Origin: Dactylonectria macrodidyma
Taxonomy: Eukaryota > Ascomycota > Sordariomycetes > Hypocreales > Nectriaceae
NCBI GenBank assembly: GCA_020744425.1
Contig: JAGMUV010000012.1
Location: 1,426,001-1,490,000, forward strand
Direction of reading: 5' to 3'
Length of the DNA stretch: 64,000 nt
Shown here: in pieces, positions 53,279-61,519 of the stretch
How positions within the stretch are numbered: the first letter of the stretch is position 1
How the letters are laid out: every line of letters starts with the position of its first letter
Notes under the pieces: model-generated
Databases searched by the model: none
What the model was told of the DNA's origin: nothing
Seen by the model: only the letters and a program-made list of their open reading frames with translations
Position numbers and translations under genes: made by a program

Positions 53279-55553
53279 TATCCCATCGAGTGCGGATGGA
53301 CCCCATTTTCGCCAAGGCCAAAATACCCACTTTTATACCCACTTTTACTCCGCACTTCAATCAGTACATGACGAAACATCATTTGCACCTATGTTTTCTT
53401 ACCTGCTGTCACCACCAAAACCGTCATTTTGTTCAATGCTGCGATGTCTTCTAGTGATTCTGATTCTTCTGATGCCTCCGGTGCCTCCGGGGCTTCCGAT
53501 GCTTCTGGGGCTTCCGGGGCTTCCGTACGGAGCTGTATTGTGGTTGAGATCCTTCCTGAAGACCTCGCTGTCGCCTGCACTGCCGACTGTACGCCAGAGC
53601 AGTGCAATAACAGCACAGTCCGGCCCCACGAACCTCCGGCTGTCGAGCGCGGGCCGCCGGGCTCCTTCGTACCCTTTGACGTACCGACCCGGCCCCGAGA
53701 GATACGGGAGCTGCCGGCAGCCCCGCTTGACCTATTCCTCCGGTACGTTCCCCGGGGCCTTATTAAGCGGTGGGTACAATGGACGAATGCAGCGCCGTTA
53801 TCTAAGGAAGGTCCCCGGGCTAAACGGTCAAGAGTGTATGAGTGGAGGAAGACTTCTGTAGATGAGATTTACCTCTTCTTAGGAATCCTGCTTTATATGG
53901 GGATACATAGCGAACCTCAAATATCAAGATATTGGTCAACTCAACAGCAAAAGGAGGATCCTATCTATCTATTCACCCGGTTTATCTCCCGGGACCGCTT
54001 CCAAAGTCTGCTCCGGCAGCTACGTATCTTTGATACCTCTGAATTCCAGCCCAGCCAGTCAGGAGGTCAACGCCAGGCCCGGGCCCAAGCCCCCGCCCAA
54101 GCCGGGATGCCAGATATATACCGGAAGGTAAACGAGTGGTCAGCCCATATCCAAGAGACTGGGGATTCCTTCTATACAGCCGGCTCCGACCTTACCGTTG
54201 ACGAGGCTATGGTCCGGTTTACGGGCCGGTCCCTAGAGACGACGACAATACCGACGAAGCCGATCCCAACCGGCTTCAAGGTCTGGATCCTTGCCCAATC
54301 GGGCTACTGCCTCCGGTGGCTCTGGCACGTACACGGAAAGGGCCCGTACGGACTAGTCCCTCAAGCCCGGCCGGAAGACAGCAAGGCTGGAGCTGCTGCT
54401 GCAAAGTGGGTCCCGTTAACGCCAACGCAGCGGGTTGTAACGACACTTATTACCTTACTTCCGGCTGCAGTCTACCACGTATTCCTAGATAATCTCTTTG
54501 CTTCCGTACGGCTTCTCCGGGCCCTCCGGAAGCAGCAGGTCGGAGCTTCCGGGACCTGCCGGAAAGACAGTGGGATAGATAAGATCCTCGTCGCCGAGAA
54601 GGAAGCAGAAGGCCAGGGTATTCCTTGGGGTCAGATCCATTGCATCCCTACCTTAGATGGGGAGGTATGGTATTGCAAACTGCTTTCTATAGATATCTCC
54701 ATACTGATCAGTTTGTCTCTTCATAGGTCAACCAATTCACCTGGAAGGATAACGCCCTTGTCCTCTTCTTGACAACCGTCTTCCGAGACGGCCGGGAGGT
54801 TATCCGTCTCCGGCGCCGACCGGCCGGAAGCTCTGCTGGAAAGCGGGCTGCCCGGAAAGAAGCCTTCGGCCCAGACGTCCGGAAGAACCTCCCGGTGCCT
54901 GAGGCAATTGACGAGTATAACCATAAGATGAATGGGGTTGATATAAGTGACCAGATGAGGTCTTATTATCAATACAGCCGCCCTATTCGTCGAGGAGGCT
55001 GGCAAGCCCTTGCTTGGAATTTCCTGCTGGAAGTGATCGTTGTGAATAGCTTCTTCCTGCAGCTCTGGGGCAAGCCCGAGTGGCAAAAGGTCAAGAACCA
55101 GTACCAATGGCGGCGACTGCTTGCATCCCAGCTTATTCAACAGTTTGGACCATTAGCAGGAGGTCGAAGACTTTCACGACCTCAACGGGCTTCAGATAAG
55201 AGGAAAACATCTATTCCTTGGCAGCACCATCGCAAGGGATCAAGGGGGGTTAACTCGCCTTGCACCTATTGCGGCAGGAGGAAGAAACGCGAGGCTCTAA
55301 GTGAGGTATCTAGGAATAGCCTCACTCAACAGCCGCAACAGCGAAAAAAGACTCGAAAAGGCTGCTTAGACTGTAACGTACCGCTATGTACTGATGGAGA
55401 TTGTTGGTACCTCTGGCACACCCAAAATCTATAGAGGAATCGAGGTACCCTGAATTTTAGCATATGATTCGATTATTCTAGTGGTCCCATAAGCCCTGAT
55501 TGGCTTTACCCCGCCCTTGGCGAAAATGGGGTCCATCCGCACTCGATGGGATA
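53279..55553 (+). mobile_element. piggyBac-like transposon
   Basis: Inverted repeats of about 40 bp start TATCCCATCGAGTGCGGATG and continue GACCCCATTTTCGCCAAGG (left from 53279, right to 55553). The gene inside is a complete piggyBac-type transposase. The flanks do not show the TTAA target typical of piggyBac (left AGGCCTGG, right GGGGCACG), so the outermost bases may be lost or this family uses another target. The element starts only 7 bp after the stop codon of the HP1 relic. Confidence 0.75.
53444..55434 (+). CDS. piggyBac transposase, intact, one intron
   Basis: Exons 53444-54664 and 54727-55434 with a 62-bp intron (GTATGG...TTCATAG) give 642 residues from the first ATG (MSSSDSDSSDASG, an acidic Ser-rich start). 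The DDE_Tnp_1_7 domain shows WTNAAPLSKEGPRAKRSRVY, EIYLFLGILLYMGIH and the three acids in SDLTVDEAMVRFTGR, YHVFLDNLFASVRLL and NHKMNGVDISDQM. The C-terminal cysteine-rich domain is CTYCGRRKK ... KGCLDCNVPLCTDGDCWYLWH. It is a nuclear cut-and-paste transposase with no stop or frameshift, so it is potentially active. Confidence 0.9.
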
Positions 55554-56150
55554 GGGGCACGAGCTATGCCGTGCCGGTCCCGACCTAGCTAGGCAAGATT
55601 GACCTTCCCGTCTGCTAGCTACTACCGCCCTGCAAACGAGAGCTCTGATTTATAGCTGTAAGCTACCCTTAGCTTAGCCTCTTCTCCTTCGCTACTCCTT
55701 AGTCTTAGATAGACCAATCCACCGCACCCTTTCGTTGACAGAATCTCAAAGCCCGGAGTTCTATGCTGGAGAGCAAGCAGATCTTCCTGATGGCAACACC
55801 TGGTCTGACGTAGAATATGCCACAGAGAAGTTTATTCAGCAGTGTCTTGATGCGAATATATCGCGGAGGTCACATAAAGTGAGGTTGTCATGTAGATGTA
55901 GAAAGATGGATGACGAGCTAAGACTACAGTTGAGGACGGGAGTATAAGGTCTCCTTCCTCACGTGATGTTACATATAATGCCAGTCTTAAGCACCAGGCC
56001 CAAGACTGGTTCTTCACGTATCAATGACAACCTCACTTTATGTGACCTCCGCGATATATTCGCATCAGCGCTCCTCGGACACGATATTCCAATCAGTCTC
56101 TTTATCAAAATTCTGGGACCATCTAATAAGATCAGTAGGAACCTAATCTA
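55554..56150. other. Gap: short unassigned frame and a foldback
   Basis: A 70-codon plus-strand frame (55735-55947) has no recognisable domain and is partly made of the left arm of the foldback at 55848-56067. No other gene was seen. Confidence 0.35.
55848..56067. repeat. Perfect 44-bp foldback (inverted repeat)
   Basis: Left arm 55848-55891 (TGATGCGAATATATCGCGGA...) is exactly inverted at 56024-56067, with a 132-bp spacer. It resembles in size the foldback at 37747-37935 but shares no sequence with it. No target duplication was found. Confidence 0.8.
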
Positions 56151-56155
56151 GCCGA

Positions 56156-56420
56156 TCAAGGGTGAAAATACCCTCCGACCATATGAACGTTCTCCAGATG
56201 TTCGTTATGTGGACCGGCTTCCACTACCGGTACTAGGACTTTATTGCGAAGGTTCTCGGCAAGCCTTGAAGCCACGACGCAACCTGCGGTCCCGCCCCTG
56301 TTGATAAGGATGTTAGATCCAGGTTCTGATTCCAATTGGGTGTCCACGGCATGAGATCTCGAGACTAAGATCGGGACTCACCCCACAAACGATAAAGTCA
56401 AACGACTCTGACGCGGCCAT
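56156..56420 (-). pseudogene. GMC oxidoreductase N-terminal relic
   Basis: Exon 1 starts at ATG 56420 (MAASESFDFIVCG) and is followed by a GTGAGT donor. After an acceptor near 56305, the next piece reads GGTAGCVVASRLAENLRNKVLV, then EAGPHNEHLENVHM. Together these are the FAD-binding beta-alpha-beta start of glucose-methanol-choline oxidoreductases. The exact splice would be one base out of frame, and the reading stops at about 56156, so only about 70 residues of a normal 600 remain. Dead relic. Confidence 0.7.
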
Positions 56421-56589
56421 AATAACTGCCCGCTGACACTGGTGGGTCGGAGAAGAGTGAAAGAGAAACTTTATGCAATTAATTGATCTCGATCCATCAA
56501 ATAACTCACTTGGGGCAAAGAGTAGGAGCAAAATGACTCCTTTAAATATGCTTAAGTCCCTGTGTAGCATATCAGTCGTACCCCACTAC

Positions 56590-56755
56590 AGCGGCTGCCT
56601 GCAGGCAGCTGCTACTGCCTAAACAGGCAATGCTTTCATTTGTGTATCAAGAGCTACACGACTCACTGCATCTTGTCATTGGGTTCTTGCTCCTCAGATA
56701 ATTCTCATCAATTGACTGGTTCCATTAAATGATCCCTGTGGAGCCAATTGTCTGA
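56590..56755 (+). repeat. Second copy of the hAT-associated segment
   Basis: Closely related to 2465-2625, including CTTTCATTTGTGTAT, GCATCTTGTCATTG, TTCTCATCAATTGAC and CCAATTGTCTGACA. Here it stands alone, without recognisable terminal repeats, next to the GMC relic. Confidence 0.55.
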
Positions 56756-57705
56756 CACCCTGCGATCGGACCTCACGATGTTGATCGGAGGGTAACTTGG
56801 AGATTCCGAACCCTGCGTTTTACCCCACCCAAACTAACCCAAAAAGCGAACCCCGGAATCAAGATGTAGCGGAGGCCGAAACCGAAACCGAAGCTGAAGC
56901 TGAAATTTGCATCCAGGCTGGAACTTGAGCGCAGCTTGCTGTGAATGAACCACTGTTGTGGTCTAGGGTACTAAATGATGTTCAGAACTCTTGGAATAGA
57001 AGTCGTATCGGGGACGAGCCCCGAACTAGGTATCTATGTATCCCTTGGACACTGGTGAGGCGCCTTTCGCTGCTAGATAACCCGAGCTGGGGGTCACTAG
57101 TGAACTTTAACCACCCCAGTCTGGGGTCAAGATCGCTAGCCTGGAGGTTAACGCGGTCCAGAACGATTTCTCAGACCGCGTATCCTATGCCTCCATCACC
57201 ACTTGGAGGGCACAGGGCCAATAGTATTAACTTGAGCGCCCGTGGCGGCTGCTTGGGCTACTATTAAACCATCGAGCAACGAGCAATGCTTCACGGAGTT
57301 CCTTGCAATATGTAATGGTGTCTCCGCAATTCGACCGGAAATCCCAATAAACCTTGAGTCTTATCGGAATCTTGTCTCATTTATGGGGTTTCTGCCCACC
57401 GTCGCGTAAACCCGCCACAAAACGCCGTATTAGGGACATGGTCCGTCGCTATTCTAGCACGCTGGCGTCTAGCCTCTTCCCGATAGAGTGAGCAAGTGGA
57501 TAAGCAGCAGCCGAACGCTGGGCAGAGCCATTATTATTTCAGTCCTTCATATTTCTATATAAACCATTGGCAACCCTCGTTTCAAACTTCTGGAGATCTC
57601 CAAGTTTTTTTTCTTTTCAAGTTGATAGCACATGGAATCTTCTCTTATCCTTATGCTTTAGTCCGCACCTCTGATTCATAGACGATTCAACCTACTACTG
57701 ACGCA
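56756..57705. other. Gap: upstream region of the secreted-protein gene
   Basis: 56870-56915 has a short run of GAAACC/GAAGCT repeats. 57000-57280 has possible repeat-derived sequence that I cannot assign. The last 200 bp contain a TATA-like box and pyrimidine-rich leader for the gene that follows. Confidence 0.35.
57556..57563 (+). promoter_or_regulatory. TATA-like box of the cysteine-rich protein gene
   Basis: TATATAAA lies 143 bp upstream of the ATG at 57706 and is followed by CT-rich sequence (TTTTTTTTCTTTTC) at about 57605-57618, a common fungal promoter and leader layout. Position and sequence only; no transcript data. Confidence 0.4.
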
Positions 57706-58211
57706 ATGAAGATCTGCAATCTTGTCACCATCCTGCTCGCTGCAGCAGCTCAAGCCCAGAGCAGCGGGTGCCGAAGGAAGTCGATTTGTATTACTTCGGG
57801 GAGCTTGGACCATCCTCAGGCCTGCCGTCCTAGTCGTGACGTAAGTAACGATAATCATTGAAGCCCTCAAAATTCTGACGTTTTGGACAGTTTTGCAATG
57901 ACGGGCCAGGAATATGTGGCGTGGTGGGTTAATATGACAGGCTTTTATGATTTAATATGATGATGCCCTAATACTTCTAATCAGGGACAAAGATGCCAAA
58001 GAGTCAATTTTTGTGATGGCTGCGTTGCCAGTGGTGGATGCCGGGTAAGCAAGAGATCCCATGTTAGCAAGACAGCCGAGAAGTGTAAACTGACATGTCA
58101 TCTAGACTTGCTACATTGATTGTGTAAGTGCCCTACGGGGTGTATTATGGCGCCGTTTAAAGGTCTTTCTCCGCCTACTAATATCTGTGACAGTGTGTCA
58201 GAGGAGCATAG
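57706..58211 (+). CDS. Small secreted cysteine-rich protein, five exons (candidate effector)
   Basis: Exons 57706-57840, 57891-57923, 57985-58044, 58106-58123 and 58194-58211. All four introns are 50-70 bp, all start GT and end AG, and all are in phase 0. The product is about 87 residues. The first 18 form a signal peptide (MKICNLVTILLAAAAQAQ). The remainder has 12 cysteines in about 69 residues, including FCNDGPGICGV and FCDGCVASGGCR; the last two exons are 18 bp each and encode three of the cysteines. This density suggests a disulfide-rich extracellular fold. I recognise no family. The donor of intron 2 (GTGGGT at 57924) is the least certain. Consistent splice signals, constant phase and cysteine content argue that it is a real gene. 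Function, including any role in infection, is unknown. Confidence 0.68.
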
Positions 58212-58742
58212 TCTAAATGGTTATTTCTTGGAATCTTTGAGTCATTGAGATTGATCAACACTGTCCGTCGTCTCCTGATGTTAAAGTCATGGATTAGGGA
58301 TGCACATAAGCTTTGCGTCGTAATCAAGGTTATAAGTCACAGTAGCCTCATTTGACTCATAGTGCCTAGTTCCAATAATAAGTGACACAACTGGCAAACC
58401 GCAGAATCCTACAGATGCTATACACTCAGAACTCTAGTAGAGTTCATTTATCTGCCCCACTTTACCGCGGGTAGAGATCATTTTCTGACACCCTAGTGCC
58501 TTGAAGAACGAAAGGTTCTCCCTTCCCCGCTCTCTAACCCATTCGCAGCTGATTCTGTTAAAATCGGCGAAACAAATGGGGAGATGTGGTCTGTGCTTTG
58601 ACGCAATCGCTTGGCCGGACAGTTGATTGGTCGAACATCGGTATTAGGTTTCGCCAGGGTTAAGTTGGGTTTATTGGAATAGGTGTAGGATGAGGGATGC
58701 TGGCAGGAATCTAAGGGTGAGATTAAATGCCTCGAGGCATTC
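58212..58742. other. Gap: nothing recognised
   Basis: This is the downstream region of the secreted-protein gene up to the solo LTR; the last 5 bp are the left copy of the LTR target duplication. No domain-bearing frame or terminal repeat seen. Confidence 0.4.
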
Positions 58743-59055
58743 TGTTGGATACGCAGTAGGGATGTCGAACACACGATATGGTGAATTCAGTAAATAGTAG
58801 ACCGGAAAATGGTGATCTTATTGATTGATGACTTGATGATGTCTTGTCTTGCTTTCGTCGCCATCGTGTGGGGACATCAGTCCATTCTTGAGACCTGCCA
58901 CAAGCCGCATATATTGTTATAACAAAGGGCAAACCCCCTTCTATTCGCACACAGGCGCCAATCTAACACTTTACGCCTTCATTGCCCAAAGTCATAAATA
59001 TCGTTATAACAGACGAAATATTTGTCTTTATCCACACACAGACGTCAATCTAACA
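58743..59055. mobile_element. Solo LTR with 5-bp TSD
   Basis: The 313-bp unit starts TGTTGGAT and ends ATCTAACA, an inverted terminal pair bounded by TG...CA. The same 5 bp, CATTC, flanks both sides (58738-58742 and 59056-59060). Inside, the 3' portion occurs twice in tandem (TATTGTTATAACA... and TATCGTTATAACA..., both running to CAATCTAACA), so the LTR has an internal duplication. No retrotransposon coding sequence is attached; it is the usual product of LTR-LTR recombination. Related pieces are at 16886-17050. Confidence 0.8.
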
Positions 59056-59342
59056 CATTCCCGGCCTGCTAATTACTGTCACAATGTGTATTTGGGTAAC
59101 TGGGCGTGTATATGGCGTGTGACTGGTATAGCTATATCCTTCTAGCTGGTTTCAGTATAAGGGTGCACAGGGACTCAGAGCGGGGATTATATGCAACTCA
59201 GAATATACACACATCCTGTTGAGATCCGTTGTTTGACGGATCAATGGCTATTCCGATCCATTGATGGCTGAGATGTGGATGTCTTCTTGTCAATAGCTTC
59301 CGCTGGTTTGCGCTAGTTTTCTTCTTCTTCAATCAATACAAT
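59056..59342. other. Gap: nothing recognised
   Basis: Between the solo LTR and the polyketide-synthase fragment no gene, RNA or terminal repeat was seen. Confidence 0.35.
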
Positions 59343-59669
59343 ATGCTCATTTTAACATCTTCTGCTTCGTCTTCGGCAACCGCACCCCCTGCCCTCAGCA
59401 ACCTGGAGCTCTCCCGGTCTGAAATTCTAGGGAGCTTTGCAGAAGTCAAGATGCTCTGCGACCAACGTCTCGCCGAGTATCAAATTGATAACATCGATCA
59501 CGTGGTGCTCGCCGCACCCAACCGCCTCTGCATCGCGCTTGTCGTTGAGGTGTTCGAGGAACTAGGCTGTCCCGTACGCTCTGCCACAGCAGGACAGGTG
59601 CTGGAGAGGGTACAGTTCCAGCCACAACATGGGAGGCTGATGGAGTTCATCTATAGACCCGTGGCTTAA
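59343..59669 (+). pseudogene. Non-reducing polyketide synthase fragment (start of methyltransferase domain)
   Basis: The 108-codon frame contains EILGSFAEVKMLCDQRLAEYQ, VVLAAPNRLCIALVVEVFEELGCPVRSATAGQ and VQFQPQHGRLMEFIYR. This order resembles the opening of the C-methyltransferase domain in fungal non-reducing polyketide synthases. Nothing of the ketosynthase, acyltransferase or carrier domains is in the window, so this is an isolated fragment of a very large gene. Identified from family memory, not alignment. Confidence 0.5.
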
Positions 59670-60225
59670 AATCTCGGCTTTCTAGCTTGCCAAAAGTATG
59701 AGAGCTCGACACAACAGCATCTCGCGTCTGTTGTTCGATGCACGATGTGTCCATCCTCCTCGGTGACGTCCGGTGTGGGCTTCAGCTGCTTCCGGATAGA
59801 AGTGTTGTCATTAATGCTCTGCATGGAGAAGGGTGATTCCGAATCTTCTGAAGCATTTTGTTTTCGCATCCTCTGCATTTATGGATGTAACCCTGAGATG
59901 CGAGGGTGAAACAGGAATTGTGCGGTTAGTGTTGGAAACAATCGCCAGATACGGAAGGCCGGAGGAATCAACTGGTCATAACCCCCCTGCTGGCTCAATT
60001 TCAATCAGGGCACACCAAGTTAGAGGACCTCACCCCCTTCAGTACTGAAATAACTCTTCCACTTACATCGACTCCACCCCTAGTGATCGTAATATCCGTA
60101 TCCTCATTCGACCCCCTTGTCATCCTGGTGTTGCTGTGGCACCCACGAGCCTTACTCTCTTCATGCTACTGCTGACGTGGTGTTTATGTGTGTTCACATA
60201 ACCCTATCAATTCAATTTCACTCCA
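59670..60225. other. Gap: nothing recognised
   Basis: A few short frames only. The final part should contain the promoter of the DUF3716-type gene. Confidence 0.35.
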
Positions 60226-61010
60226 ATGGCTCAACAGACAAGACGCTCTGCCTCGGCGAGTACTGAACCTGAACCTCTTATCGGTTTCCCTTCCAGTAGA
60301 CTCTGCTTCCTGCCCAAAGAGATCTTTGGTATAGAGACACGTGTCTTTGACCATGAAGCTGCTCAGCCTGATGCAAACCCAGACCTCACCGTCTGGGCCC
60401 TAATGAATGCACTCAAACACTGTTCGACTCGAGTGCTTCCGATCCTCGAGCTCAATAAGGTTAGTCTCTTGGTCCTTGCCCCGGTCTGCTCTGTAATAAC
60501 CTATACAGCCGGCCCGAGAATTAGAGCTCCGATCCCGGTATGATATGCGGAGTCTGAAGTAGAACCCCTACGTCTTGAACTTCAGTCGCAGTCAGAACTG
60601 TGATGCGATGATCCGCCATCTCATGGGAGACGAGCGGGAGGCGCAGGACTGTTGTACTAGGTGTGCTCAGAAGAAAGGCGCCCTTATTGGCTGTATCGTA
60701 GCTGAGGGCTCTACAATCTGTGGTAATTGTGACTGGAATCGATCAGGGCTCGGATGTTCTCTTGCTTCTCGTTCTGAATCACGTATGTATCTACATCTTG
60801 GTCTCATTTCATTGCTGACTGTCTCTAGCCAAACTATCTACGAAGCGCAAAGCGGTTGAATCTGATGATAGTGAGGATGGCCGAGATCTCTTTGATGAGC
60901 TCGAGCCTGACGAAAAAGATGCATTTCGGGAGGTCATGAAGATCTTTACTAGAGCCTTAAAGCGGAGGTCAAAAAGAGCTCGCCAGTCAAGGTCATCAAG
61001 AAATAAATAA
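60226..61010 (+). pseudogene. DUF3716-type cysteine-motif protein with one nonsense codon
   Basis: Exons 60226-60459, 60509-60782 and 60829-61010, with introns of 49 and 46 bp. The central part has the pattern of the fungal DUF3716 domain: CCTRCAQKKGALIGC ... ICGNCDWNRSGLGCS. It is preceded by a helical region (PARELELRSRYDMRSLK ... NFSRSQNCDAMIRHL) and followed by a basic/acidic tail (STKRKAVESDDSED ... RSKRARQSRSSRNK). The only defect is TAG at 60560-60562 where CAG (Gln) would fit: one C-to-T change. Splice sites and the rest of the frame are intact, giving about 229 residues if read through. The function of the domain is unknown; such genes are often numerous and repeat-associated in Fusarium. 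Confidence 0.6.
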
Positions 61011-61396
61011 ATCGCGATGCAGGTCTCCTTTTGTTTCACGTAATCTTAGGATATGGCGTAGGAGGCACGAATGGATTGATACGCCTCCTTCTCTTTAAGT
61101 ATAACTCAGAAATAAGTAATGGCTTCACCTTGATATTATATATGCCTTCTTTATCTTGATCTCTTGAATTATTTTCTTGAATTGACATAGGTATAGGGTA
61201 TGAAGCGTATTGGTTAGGGGTAGACCAGTTCTCCTCAGGGGTAGACCAGTCCGCGTCAGCACTAGTAGCATACGAGGCGGTATGAAAAGATTCTATTCTC
61301 CACTCTTGTGTATGAGACATTGCCTCTCCCCCTTTCTCTCTCCCCCTTTTCTGTCCTGTATTGCTCTTGTTGACTTATCCTTGGGGATGAGAGAAC
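61011..61396. other. Gap: short minus-strand frame only
   Basis: A 94-codon minus-strand frame (61320-61036) contains two near-repeats, DWSTPEENW and NWSTPNQY, but no recognisable domain. It is not called as a gene. The right part should hold the promoter of the next gene. Confidence 0.3.
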
Positions 61397-61519
61397 ATGG
61401 TTCGGCCAACTCACGATCTATCTCTCTATCAATTCCAGCTTGAGGAATGGAGATCTCACGATAAGCTCACTAACCAAGAGATTCTGCAGCAACTCGCATC
61501 TGACTACTCCCTAGAGATA

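Noticed and set aside
55735..55947. 70-codon frame as a gene.
   Set aside because: No recognisable domain, and a third of it is one arm of a perfect inverted repeat.
44374..57706. mimp-like element as a promoter marker for the cysteine-rich gene, as described for effector genes.
   Set aside because: They lie about 13 kb apart, and no mimp end was seen within 1.5 kb upstream of 57706.
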